The notes: generated from the sequence alone by a model not told the origin. A stretch of 9,309 bases of DNA from Syntrophomonadaceae bacterium (GCA_007131435.1 SLQM01000175.1:1-9309); one strand, 5' to 3'. Positions 1 to 6,403 are shown, counted from the first letter of the stretch. Numbers and translations are program-made.

Positions 1-9
1 AAGGCCCAT
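1..9 (-). CDS. Start of a gene cut by the left edge (possibly a TetR-family regulator)
   Basis: Only the first three codons (Met-Gly-Leu) are visible; the gene runs off the left edge. The start is supported by a strong GGAGG ribosome binding site on the minus strand (plus-strand cctcc at 19-23) with a 9-nt spacer, and by an extended -10 promoter about 65 bases upstream. A GC-rich palindrome lies between promoter and ribosome binding site. That arrangement is typical of self-repressing TetR/AcrR-family regulators, so such a regulator is my guess, but no protein sequence is available to test it. Its own promoter suggests it can be transcribed independently of ptb upstream. Confidence 0.45.
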
Positions 10-40
10 ATATGTAAACCTCCGGTAAAAATCAAATTGA

Positions 41-60
41 CCGGCCGACCGGTCGGTCGG
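41..60. promoter_or_regulatory. GC-rich palindrome, candidate TetR-type operator
   Basis: A 20-bp inverted repeat is centred between bases 50 and 51. The inner 12 bp (CCGACCGGTCGG) are a perfect palindrome, and the full 10-bp half sites differ at one position. It sits just downstream of the -10 box at 72-77 and upstream of the GGAGG at 19-23, where a bound repressor would block transcription of the minus-strand gene at the edge. GACCGACCGGTCGGTC-like palindromes are common operators of TetR-family regulators (family knowledge); binding here is inferred. Confidence 0.55.
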
Positions 61-71
61 CGACATTTTTC

Positions 72-80
72 ATTATAACA
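72..80 (-). promoter_or_regulatory. Extended -10 promoter for the left-edge gene
   Basis: On the minus strand the sequence is TGTTATAAT, a perfect extended -10 element (TGnTATAAT). No good -35 hexamer lies 16-18 bases upstream (TTTCAT or TTCATG only), which extended -10 promoters tolerate. The predicted transcript start falls near 65, placing the palindrome at 41-60 in the first transcribed bases. Confidence 0.6.
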
Positions 81-147
81 CAGGAAAATCCATCATGAAA
101 GGGGAAGATAAAAATTCTATTTTTCTGATAAAAAAGTACCCTATTTC

Positions 148-1065
148 TTATTGCATCGACCTGCCGCGAACAACTGAATAGGCAGCCAAAGCAATGGAAG
201 CCATTTTCCCCATGGGCGGTTCATTACGGGAAGTTAAAATTACGGGGTTGCTGGCACCAAGCACCAGGCCTCCCATGCGGCCACCGGCAAAGTAGATTAT
301 GGCCTTGCCAAGTATATTACCCGCTTCAATGTTCGGCACCATCAGCAAATCGGCTTTTCCTGCCACCGGACTCTCTATGCCTTTGTGCATTGCAGATTCA
401 AGGCTCACTGCAATATCGAGCGGGGTTGGGCCATCCACCACGGCACCGGGAAAAACTTCGGCAGACATCTCCTTCAGGGCCATTGCATCCACCGTTGCCT
501 GTATTTTCGGGTTAACCTTCTCATTGGCGGTTAAAACTGCCACCTTGGGCTGATCCAGGCCGATAGAGTGTAAGAATTCTATGGCATTTTGGAGAATTAC
601 TTTTTTCTGTTCCAGGTTAGGGTTTACATTTAAGCCTCCATCAGTCATGTAAATCAGCCTGTAGTAGCCAGGTATCTCGTAGATGGCAAAGTGGCTTAGA
701 ATCCTGTCCCGGCGCATACCACCATCCGGGCTCAGCACGGCCCGCAGGAAATCTGAACTGTTAACCATACCCTTCATCAGGATATCTGCCCTTCCTGCAG
801 CAACCTCTTTTACTGCCCTGGCGGTAGCTTCAAGGGGATCGGGAATATCAATAATTTCAATGCCCTGCAGATTAAGGCTTACAGTCATTGCCTGGCGCCA
901 GATTTTTTCTTCATGGCCGACCAGGACGAAATCGACAATCCCTTCTCTCAGACTGTCTCTTACAGCCTCGAGAACTGTTTCTTCCGCTGCCGCAGCAACA
1001 CAGAGCTTGCAGGTAGGTAGCTCCCTGACAGCTGCGATAACCTGGTAAAAATTTTCAAATGACAT
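148..1065 (-). CDS. ptb: Phosphate butyryltransferase
   Basis: This cytosolic enzyme would exchange CoA for phosphate on butyryl-CoA (often also branched or other short acyl-CoAs), giving the acyl phosphate used by the butyrate kinase encoded just upstream. The 305-residue product has the usual length and shows the phosphate acetyl/butyryl-transferase fold signatures: ILMKG at 95-99, DGPTPLDIAV at 211-220, VPNIEAGNILGKAI at 243-256 and GLVLGASNPVILTSR at 266-280. The frame stays open to a GTG at 1083, but the ATG at 1065 has GGAGG 10 nt upstream, whereas the GTG has only a weak site, so I chose the ATG. It lies 92 bp after buk and probably shares its transcript. The buk-then-ptb order is the reverse of the classic clostridial ptb-buk operon. 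The family also includes Pta-like and MaeB-type proteins; the neighbour decides for Ptb. No clear terminator follows. Confidence 0.9.
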   Translation of the reverse strand: MSFENFYQVIAAVRELPTCKLCVAAAAEETVLEAVRDSLREGIVDFVLVGHEEKIWRQAMTVSLNLQGIEIIDIPDPLEATARAVKEVAAGRADILMKGMVNSSDFLRAVLSPDGGMRRDRILSHFAIYEIPGYYRLIYMTDGGLNVNPNLEQKKVILQNAIEFLHSIGLDQPKVAVLTANEKVNPKIQATVDAMALKEMSAEVFPGAVVDGPTPLDIAVSLESAMHKGIESPVAGKADLLMVPNIEAGNILGKAIIYFAGGRMGGLVLGASNPVILTSRNEPPMGKMASIALAAYSVVRGRSMQ

Positions 1066-1157
1066 GGCTGACCAACCTCCCACCTATTAATACTTCCTAT
1101 TAATCCCCATGCGCAACTTGCTTTACAAGAATATAGTGATAAGCGTTTACACTTTAC

Positions 1158-2219
1158 TTAATATTTAAGCACCCTAACCTCGTTTCGCAGAACACGCAGC
1201 GCACCAGCTGCCAGGGCTTCCAGCTCTTCTTCCCCGGCAAGAACGATTATGGGTGCGATAAATAAAACTCTCTTTTCAATCATTTTAACCAGGTTTCTGG
1301 CATGAGCCATCCCCCCGGTTAGGATAATTGAATCGACCTGTCCTTCTAATACAGTCGACATGGCTCCAATCTCTTTTGAAACCTGGTAGGCCATGGCCTC
1401 TACAATCTCTTTTACCTCTCGATCGCCTTTATTAATCTGTTCTTCAACCTCGGTAAAATCTTTAGTCTGCAGGTAAGAGTAGATGCCTCCGCCGGAGGTG
1501 AGCAGCTTGATTGTTTCAGCCAGGCTGTAAGTTCCGCTAAAACAGAGACGGACCAGTCCAAGCGCCGGCAGGGTTCCGCAGCGCTCAAGAGAAAAAGGGC
1601 CTTCTTCGTTAGCATTATTTACATCGACCATTTTAGCCTTTTTATGGGCTGAAACAGATATACCGCTGCCCAGGTGAACTACCACAAGGTTCAGTTCGTT
1701 ATAATTTTTTCCCATTAACTTTGCCGCCCTGCGGGCTACTGCTTTCATGTTCAGGGCATGAGACATGCTCTGCCGGTCAACCCCTTTTAGGCCGGAATAG
1801 CGGGCCAGGGGTTCAAACTCATCCACGGTTACCGGGTCAACCGTATATACTGGCAACCCTGCTTCACGAGCAAGGGGAAGGGCGATAATTGTCCCCAGGT
1901 TAGAGGCATGCCAGCCGTATTTAGCGTTAACCAGGTCATCGTATACCTGGTCATCGACCAGGTAAGTTCCCGATGCAAGCGGCCTCAGCAGGCCGCCACG
2001 AACTACAATGGCTGCCAGGCTCTCCAGGGCAACATCTTTTTCTGCCAGCAACCTGATGAGGGCCAACCGCCGAAAACGGGCCTGTTCTTCCCGCCCCAGG
2101 TCAACAGAGATTTCTTCCGCACTGTGTCGTAGAGTTTCTTTGAAAAGGGCTTGGTCATTTTCAAACAGGCCAATCTTTGTTGATGTAGAACCGGGATTAA
2201 TAACCAATATCCTGTGCAT
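1158..2219 (-). CDS. buk: Butyrate kinase
   Basis: This enzyme transfers phosphate from butyryl phosphate to ADP, giving butyrate and ATP, the last step of butyrate (or branched-chain acid) formation by substrate-level phosphorylation. It is an ASKHA-fold acetokinase-family protein of 353 residues, the usual butyrate kinase length. Visible motifs are the N-terminal phosphate-binding NPGSTSTK (8-15), RGGLLRP (74-80), the second phosphate loop HLGSGISVSAH (182-192), the adenosine-region LTGGMA (300-305) and a C-terminal GEEELEALAAGALRVL (329-344). The ATG start has AGGAG 7 nt upstream. It is followed by ptb after 92 bp and preceded by a 176-bp gap after the amidohydrolase gene. That gap contains a long stem-loop element and a small hairpin touching the ribosome binding site, so expression may be tuned there. 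Acetate or propionate kinases are less likely: they are longer and differ in their motifs. Confidence 0.94.
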   Translation of the reverse strand: MHRILVINPGSTSTKIGLFENDQALFKETLRHSAEEISVDLGREEQARFRRLALIRLLAEKDVALESLAAIVVRGGLLRPLASGTYLVDDQVYDDLVNAKYGWHASNLGTIIALPLAREAGLPVYTVDPVTVDEFEPLARYSGLKGVDRQSMSHALNMKAVARRAAKLMGKNYNELNLVVVHLGSGISVSAHKKAKMVDVNNANEEGPFSLERCGTLPALGLVRLCFSGTYSLAETIKLLTSGGGIYSYLQTKDFTEVEEQINKGDREVKEIVEAMAYQVSKEIGAMSTVLEGQVDSIILTGGMAHARNLVKMIEKRVLFIAPIIVLAGEEELEALAAGALRVLRNEVRVLKY

Positions 2220-2231
2220 GGTTCAGCTCCT

Positions 2232-2257
2232 ATGTTTTAATCAAAATGCCGAAACAT
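2232..2257 (-). promoter_or_regulatory. Hairpin directly upstream of the buk ribosome binding site
   Basis: On the minus strand ATGTTT (2257-2252) can pair with AAACAT (2237-2232), a 6-bp stem with a 14-nt loop. The 3' arm ends exactly where the AGGAG of buk begins (2231-2227). It is AT-rich and weak, so any effect on translation is speculative. Confidence 0.3.
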
Positions 2258-2262
2258 GAATT

Positions 2263-2348
2263 GCTGTGCCAGGGGAACGGTTCCTTCGTCTTCCCTCCGT
2301 AACTATGCTTCACTGCGGTGACGCTCGAATCGCCCCAAATGGCACAGC
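2263..2348. repeat. 86-bp long-stem element between the amidohydrolase gene and buk (REP/MITE-like, or a structured leader RNA)
   Basis: The ends form a perfect 9-bp inverted repeat, gctgtgcca at 2263-2271 and tggcacagc at 2340-2348. A GGGG/CCCC pair (2272-2275 with 2333-2336) continues the stem with three extra bases on one side. Inside are a small hairpin (TCAC-CGCA-GTGA on the minus strand) and an ACGG/CCGT pairing, giving a branched fold. The GGGGAACGGTTCC part resembles, from memory, intergenic repeats of clostridial genomes near REP-associated (Y1/IS200-like) transposases. No transposase or target duplication is visible. It could equally be a leader RNA of buk. Confidence 0.5.
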
Positions 2349-2366
2349 CTTTAACACAGGGGCTGT
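2344..2366. promoter_or_regulatory. Competing hairpin overlapping the outer stem of the 86-bp element
   Basis: ACAGCC (2344-2349) and GGCTGT (2361-2366) form a 6-bp inverted repeat with an 11-nt loop. Bases 2344-2348 belong to the long stem at 2263-2348 as well, so the two structures exclude each other in an RNA. In the buk direction this hairpin would form first. No uridine tract follows, so it is not an obvious terminator. Confidence 0.35.
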
Positions 2367-2395
2367 CGAGCAAATAACTTTAAAACCAAAATCGA

Positions 2396-4018
2396 TTACC
2401 TAATAAACTTGATCTCTCCACCGACCACGGTCATATCAACCGGTATACTGCTAATCTCAAGAGGTGCAACTTTATAGATGTCCTCTGCCAGCACTACAAG
2501 GTCTGCAAGTTTACCAGGGCTGATTGAACCTTTCCTGTCCTCTTCATAAGTGCAGTAGGCTGAACCTGTCGTGTAAAGCTGCAGGGCCTGATCAAGGGAA
2601 AGTCTCTGATCCGGGAACCACCCTCCTTCAGGCCTTCCTTCCAGGTCCTGTCTTGTTACAGCGACAGCAATACCTTCAAGGGGGTGGTAATTTTCAACCG
2701 GGCAGTCCGAGCTGCCGGCCAGGTGAATTCCTGCCTCAATAAAATCCTGCCAGCGGTAAGCCCAGCCTGCCCTTTCAGCACCAAAAATTTTTTCTAGCAG
2801 GTCATAATCTGAGGCAATAAAAGACGGCTGGATATCAGCTATGACGTTTAGCTCCCTGAACCGCTCCAGGGAGGCAGGATCGGCCAGCGAGGCATGAACA
2901 ACCCTGAAACGGGGATCAGTGCGGGGATATAAGCTCTGCGCATGACTGTAAGCATCGAGAACCATGTTAATAGCAGCATCACCAATAGCGTGGCAGGCCA
3001 CCTGCATCCCCTCCCGGTGGCCCAGGCATACCAGTTCATAAAAACTTTCCCGGGGTAAAACAGGAACCCCGCAGTTTTCCGGGTCGTCATTATAAGGCGA
3101 GGAAAGCAGGGCTGTGCGACCGCCCATCGAGCCGTCTGTAAAGAGCTTCAGGGGGCCGATACGAAAGTAGTCGCTTCCCCAGCCGGTAGTTTTTCCAAGC
3201 TCAAGAAAAGCTTTCAACCTATCCATACTCATCAACTGCGGCTGAAAATTAACCCGCAGGGGCATGTTGCCCTCATTTTCAAGTTCCTGGTAGGCATCAA
3301 GCAGCTCTTCTAACTTTTCGCTGCCCAGGGCGTAAAGATCGTCAGTCTGAACCGAGGTTAAGCCGGCAGAAAGGAAATCACGACCTGCCGTTTTTATTAA
3401 GTCCTTCATGTTATTTTTATCTGCAGGTGGAATTAAATCCATCACCAGCTGCATGGCGCTCTCTTTAAGAATTCCGTTAGGCCTTCCTGACCGGTCTGTC
3501 TCAACCTCTCCCCCTTCTATTGCCCGCGCAGCTTGGTCAAGACCGGCAAGCTCCAGGGCCCTGGTATTGGCCACAGCTATATGACAGCAGGTTCTTACGA
3601 TAACCAGGGGACTATCTATCGTGGCCTTGTCCAGGTCATCACGGTCAGGCATCCTGCCTTCCCCGTATTTACTGTGATTCCAGCCCCAGCCAAGAACCCA
3701 TTCTCCTCTTCCCGGCTCATGCTGCCTGATGAATGCTTTTATCTTATTAACCAGGTCGTTTATGTCTTCACAAAAACGCAGGTCAACTTTTGACAAGGTA
3801 AGCGCATAATTTGTAAGATGCATATGGCTGTCGTTAAACCCGGGCAGCAGCATCCTGCCCTTTAGATCAATTAGTTCGGATTGAGCTGTTTTGCCAGCCA
3901 GCACCGGTTCTTTGGCGCCTACTGCTTCTACTCCGCCGTCTTTGACAGATACCGCTTCGGCGATTGGTAAATCAGGGTCCATGGTTACTATCTTGCCATT
4001 ATAAAAGATTAAATTCAT
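2396..4018 (-). CDS. YtcJ-type amidohydrolase (amidohydrolase family 3)
   Basis: A cytosolic metal-dependent hydrolase of 540 residues, the usual size for the YtcJ / N-substituted-formamide-deformylase group; the substrate cannot be told from sequence. The N-terminal beta-sandwich segment (about 1-60) leads to GFNDSHMHL with the metal-binding HxH (His65, His67). The TIM barrel continues with KLFTDGS (Lys291), ACHAIGD (His343), VVHAS (His375) and AGSSDCP (Asp438), the expected ligand set of the superfamily. The C-terminal GKLADLVVL (502-510) is typical of amidohydrolases closing the sandwich. No signal peptide is seen. The ATG start has AAGGAG 5 nt upstream. The gene begins 21 bp after the flavocytochrome stop, so the two are probably co-transcribed. 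A cyclic amide, formamide or ester substrate is possible; nothing in the neighbourhood chooses between them. Confidence 0.88.
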   Translation of the reverse strand: MNLIFYNGKIVTMDPDLPIAEAVSVKDGGVEAVGAKEPVLAGKTAQSELIDLKGRMLLPGFNDSHMHLTNYALTLSKVDLRFCEDINDLVNKIKAFIRQHEPGRGEWVLGWGWNHSKYGEGRMPDRDDLDKATIDSPLVIVRTCCHIAVANTRALELAGLDQAARAIEGGEVETDRSGRPNGILKESAMQLVMDLIPPADKNNMKDLIKTAGRDFLSAGLTSVQTDDLYALGSEKLEELLDAYQELENEGNMPLRVNFQPQLMSMDRLKAFLELGKTTGWGSDYFRIGPLKLFTDGSMGGRTALLSSPYNDDPENCGVPVLPRESFYELVCLGHREGMQVACHAIGDAAINMVLDAYSHAQSLYPRTDPRFRVVHASLADPASLERFRELNVIADIQPSFIASDYDLLEKIFGAERAGWAYRWQDFIEAGIHLAGSSDCPVENYHPLEGIAVAVTRQDLEGRPEGGWFPDQRLSLDQALQLYTTGSAYCTYEEDRKGSISPGKLADLVVLAEDIYKVAPLEISSIPVDMTVVGGEIKFIR

Positions 4019-4039
4019 TACTACTCCTTCCCTGAAAGT

Positions 4040-5311
4040 TTACAACTCAAATATTTCCCGGTAGATGTTTGATTTGGGCACATCAAACTCTTTAAGTTCC
4101 CGTTCCAGTTCTGCTGACATTGCCGGTGGGCCGCAGATAAAAAATGCCTTCTTGTCCATGTCGCCCAGGTATTCTTTTATAAACTGGGCATTCAACCTGC
4201 CCTTTTCCCCTGGCCAGTCTGGCTGATCTGTCATGATAAACACAACTTTAAAATTATCCAGTTCCTGTTCTATCTGTTTAAGCTCACCTGTAAAACAAAG
4301 GTTATTTTCACTGCGGTTAACCCAGAACAGGGCTACCCTGTAGTCTAAATTTTGATCATAGATGTTGCGAATCATGCTAATAAATGGAGTTATTCCAATA
4401 CCCCCGGCAATAAAAACCAGGTCTTTTAGAGGCTGGTTCAGAAAGCTGAAAACACCGTAAGGCGCATCAATGAAAACCTTATCACCAACCCGGGTATCCT
4501 TGATTGTAAGGGTAAAATCACCTATTATCTTGGGGGTTACTGACAGTTCACTGCGGGTAGGACTGTTCGATATGGTAAAAGGGTGGGTAGATGATCGCTC
4601 GCCCTCGCGCAACAGCTGGAGAAATAAAAACTGCCCCGGTTTATAATCAAGTTTTTTACCTTTAAAAAAAAGAGTCCAGATTTTTTCCGCTTCCTGTTTT
4701 ACCTCAGTCACTTCGTAAGGATTCATCCTGACAGCAACAATCCGGATCAGGCGGTATATTAAGAGCAAAGGATACAGAAAAGCCAGTGAGTACCACAGGT
4801 AGGACAGCAATGACCCTGGCAGGGTGTGATAAAAGACATGCACCAAGGCGACAGGAAAAAGAAGGTAGTTGATGAGGTGAATATTTCTCCAGGTTTCGTA
4901 AGCAAGGCCAATGCGCCTGTACTGTGAAGCCAGCGCTCCTGTGACCATAAAACCCACTAAAGCGATTATCCCTACCAGGATAAAGACTGTAAAAAATGTA
5001 TCGCCAAATAGTGATAGACGGTAATAGACTATAAAAATGGCATGAAGCAGGATCAGGGCCAGGCCAATCCGTCCGAATAAACGGTGCCAGCGCATCATTT
5101 TGTCAAGCCCGAAACCGTATTCTATAAACCTGATCCTTGAAGAAAAAACAAATTGGAAAAAGAGCAGCAACAGACCCAAGGCTGCGAAGAGTATTCCAAG
5201 ATCATTAAGGAAATGTATTGAAATACGGGAAAAATCAATACTTGTCGACCAGAAAACAAGAACCAGAATCAGAAGTACAGTTACTACGGATAAAATCAGC
5301 CGTGCTTTCAC
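4040..5311 (-). CDS. Ferric-reductase-like transmembrane flavocytochrome with FAD/NAD(P)H-binding domain
   Basis: A membrane electron-transfer protein of 423 residues. An N-terminal membrane segment (about 4-20) is followed by roughly five more helices to residue 195. Conserved histidines in this part (His76 in RWHRLFG, His90, His145 in RNIHLIN, His158) fit two-haem coordination as in ferric reductase / NADPH oxidase domains. From about 198 comes a ferredoxin-NADP reductase module: HPFTISNSP (243-251) for FAD, GGIGITPF (303-310) and CGPPAM (393-398) for NAD(P)H, with a C-terminal REIFEL. It should move electrons from cytosolic NAD(P)H across or into the membrane; the acceptor is unknown. The frame stays open to an ATG at 5404, but GTG at 5311 has a very purine-rich AAAAGGGGGTGG just upstream, while the ATGs at 5404 and 5332 have none. 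The amidohydrolase gene follows 21 bp later. Confidence 0.87.
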   Translation of the reverse strand: MKARLILSVVTVLLILVLVFWSTSIDFSRISIHFLNDLGILFAALGLLLLFFQFVFSSRIRFIEYGFGLDKMMRWHRLFGRIGLALILLHAIFIVYYRLSLFGDTFFTVFILVGIIALVGFMVTGALASQYRRIGLAYETWRNIHLINYLLFPVALVHVFYHTLPGSLLSYLWYSLAFLYPLLLIYRLIRIVAVRMNPYEVTEVKQEAEKIWTLFFKGKKLDYKPGQFLFLQLLREGERSSTHPFTISNSPTRSELSVTPKIIGDFTLTIKDTRVGDKVFIDAPYGVFSFLNQPLKDLVFIAGGIGITPFISMIRNIYDQNLDYRVALFWVNRSENNLCFTGELKQIEQELDNFKVVFIMTDQPDWPGEKGRLNAQFIKEYLGDMDKKAFFICGPPAMSAELERELKEFDVPKSNIYREIFEL

Positions 5312-5363
5312 CAAACCACCCCCTTTTAACATTTTATAAAAAGTATAAGAATAATACAAATAA

Positions 5364-5372
5364 TTTATAACA
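5364..5372 (-). promoter_or_regulatory. Candidate promoter for the flavocytochrome gene
   Basis: On the minus strand TGTTATAAA is a near-perfect extended -10, about 50 bases before the GTG start at 5311. The -35 region is poor (ATCAGA at 17 bp) and lies inside the inverted repeat at 5384-5409, so activity could depend on a bound regulator. A second possible -10, TATACT, lies closer to the gene. Confidence 0.4.
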
Positions 5373-5383
5373 TACCCGATTAC

Positions 5384-5409
5384 CTTTCTGATGCTGCATT
5401 GCATGAAAG
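5384..5409. promoter_or_regulatory. Nested inverted repeat in the divergent promoter region, candidate operator
   Basis: ctttc (5384-5388) pairs with gaaag (5405-5409), and atgc (5391-5394) with gcat (5401-5404), around a 6-nt centre and a 2-nt asymmetry. It covers the -35 area of the candidate flavocytochrome promoter and lies just upstream of the plus-strand promoter. No known operator consensus was recognised. Confidence 0.35.
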
Positions 5410-5431
5410 CAATCCATAATTTTTATTGGTA

Positions 5432-5461
5432 TTGTGTAAAAGCTATTTTTTGCTGTATAAT
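5432..5461 (+). promoter_or_regulatory. Candidate sigma-A promoter for the transglutaminase-like gene
   Basis: A perfect TATAAT at 5456-5461 has TTGTGT (5432-5437; three of six consensus bases) 18 bp upstream. The start codon lies about 115 bases downstream of the expected transcript start, so the message would have a fairly long AT-rich leader in which I see no recognisable riboswitch. Confidence 0.5.
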
Positions 5462-5581
5462 GTATTTGAAGCCCCCATCACATTGTTAATGATTGTTGAG
5501 GCTTATTAGCAGTTCTTTGCTATGCTTTTCTCTTGATTTCTATTGTTTGTCATGGTTTATGATTATACGAGGTATTAAGAC

Positions 5582-6232
5582 ATGAATCTGCTGAGAAGAA
5601 AAAAGCTGCATTTTTTAAAAATTGCCCTCCTGGTAATCTGGGTTTTGCTGGTCCTTTATCCAAACCCGGGAAAACTGGCAGCCAGTGTCTACAGGTTGAA
5701 AAACCCGCCCGTGTCGCCATACAGGGTTTCGGAAATGGCACAGCCGCTGCAGGGGCTCACCCCCGGTGAGATCCAAAAATTTGTTTATGCAAACATTCCC
5801 TACCGCTATGACTGGGAAGTTTACAATATGCCCTGGTATTTCCCCACCCTTGAAGAAGCGCTTTACAGGGAATACGGTGACTGCAAGGCACGGTTTTTGC
5901 TTTTTGCATCTCTGCTGGAAGAGATGGAAATACCTTACCGGAAGAACATATCACTTACCCATATTTGGGTCGATTATGACGGGAAACCGGAAAGCGCGCT
6001 GGAGAATGCACGGGAAACAATGATCATTGTTGATGAAAACGGCAGGGTCAGGTTGAGCGTACCCAGGGCAGACCTGGCCCGCTCTTCGCGCAGTTTTCGT
6101 GAGGGTTTCTGGGACACAATGCCTGTGGATAAAAAGTGGATGCTGCTGGCCGGCTTCCCCGCAGTTTTCGGCATCTTCCACCTGCGTCAGCTGCATATTT
6201 CAAAACCCCCTATTAAACTCAGCAAAGACTAA
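5582..6232 (+). CDS. Membrane-anchored transglutaminase-like protein
   Basis: A 216-residue protein of the bacterial transglutaminase-like (papain-fold) group, whose members are usually cysteine proteases or peptide-processing enzymes rather than true cross-linkers. An N-terminal hydrophobic helix (about 11-26) after a basic start (RRKK) should anchor it with the domain outside the cell. The core shows YGDCKARFLLFASLL (catalytic Cys101) and THIWVDYDGK (His127). The acidic third residue could be Asp131, Asp133 or Asp151; I cannot decide. A second hydrophobic stretch (about 187-200) follows SFREGFWDTMPVDKKW. The ATG start has GAGG 9 nt upstream. It is transcribed alone, divergent from the flavocytochrome and convergent with tex. 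The substrate is unknown; cell-envelope peptide processing is a reasonable inference only. Confidence 0.75.
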   Translation: MNLLRRKKLHFLKIALLVIWVLLVLYPNPGKLAASVYRLKNPPVSPYRVSEMAQPLQGLTPGEIQKFVYANIPYRYDWEVYNMPWYFPTLEEALYREYGDCKARFLLFASLLEEMEIPYRKNISLTHIWVDYDGKPESALENARETMIIVDENGRVRLSVPRADLARSSRSFREGFWDTMPVDKKWMLLAGFPAVFGIFHLRQLHISKPPIKLSKD

Positions 6233-6257
6233 TCAGCTACCAGCGATATTATTGTTC

Positions 6258-6283
6258 GGCAAGATAGCTGAAGCAGTCTTGCC
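6258..6283. other. Hairpin between convergent genes
   Basis: GGCAAGA (6258-6264) and TCTTGCC (6277-6283) form a perfect 7-bp stem, extended by CTG/CAG around an AAG loop with a 3-nt bulge. It begins 26 bp after the transglutaminase-like stop. Neither strand has a uridine tract after it, so it may slow polymerase or stabilise the 3' end rather than act as a classic intrinsic terminator. Confidence 0.45.
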
Positions 6284-6354
6284 TGCAAATTGGCGACCCA
6301 ACGAAAGCATATCATGGAGACCCGGGACTAAACCTCTGATCTCACCCGTTAAAT
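6284..6354. other. Unassigned part of the convergent gap
   Basis: About 70 bases between the hairpin and the AT-rich inverted repeat after tex. It holds no coding frame I would defend, and no tRNA or CRISPR repeat. It is more GC-rich and more ordered than typical spacer (CCCGGG core at 6321-6326), but I recognise no RNA family in it. Confidence 0.3.
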
Positions 6355-6403
6355 ATTGTTAGGGGGTTAAACAATTGAATATGAAAAACCAACTAATCTT
6401 TGG
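6355..6403 (-). terminator. Possible weak terminators after tex
   Basis: In the tex direction CCAA (6403-6400) pairs with TTGG (6392-6389) across the stop codon and is followed by five Ts (6388-6384). A second stem, ATTGTT/AACAAT (6375-6370 with 6360-6355), encloses a CCCCC loop and is followed by a short T stretch. Both stems are short and AT-rich. Confidence 0.3.

Noticed and set aside
81..147. AT-rich hairpin and T runs after ptb as a terminator
   Set aside because: The only stem (AAAAAT/ATTTTT) is pure A-T and is not followed by a proper uridine tract.
1083..1104. Direct repeat cctattaat twice, 13 nt apart, before ptb
   Set aside because: Only 9 bp and AT-rich, with no link to a promoter or start codon; likely chance.
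1137..1151. TGTAAACGCTTATCA (minus strand) between buk and ptb, resembling a CcpA cre site
   Set aside because: It is one base longer than the cre consensus and the right half does not align; the position is between two genes rather than at a promoter.
1908..2259. Open frames on the plus strand opposite buk, and similar long frames opposite tex and pyrE
   Set aside because: They are antisense shadows of well-supported genes, with arginine/serine-rich compositions and no recognisable family.
5312..5404. Longer N-terminus of the flavocytochrome from the ATG at 5404 or 5332
   Set aside because: Neither ATG has a ribosome binding site, the extension would run through the likely promoter, and GTG 5311 has a strong site.
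6281..6340. Slight resemblance to a c-di-GMP-I (GEMM) riboswitch on the plus strand (GCAAA, CGAAAG, CTAAACC)
   Set aside because: The conserved ACGCAAAGCC core is missing and no plus-strand gene follows; tex is on the opposite strand.
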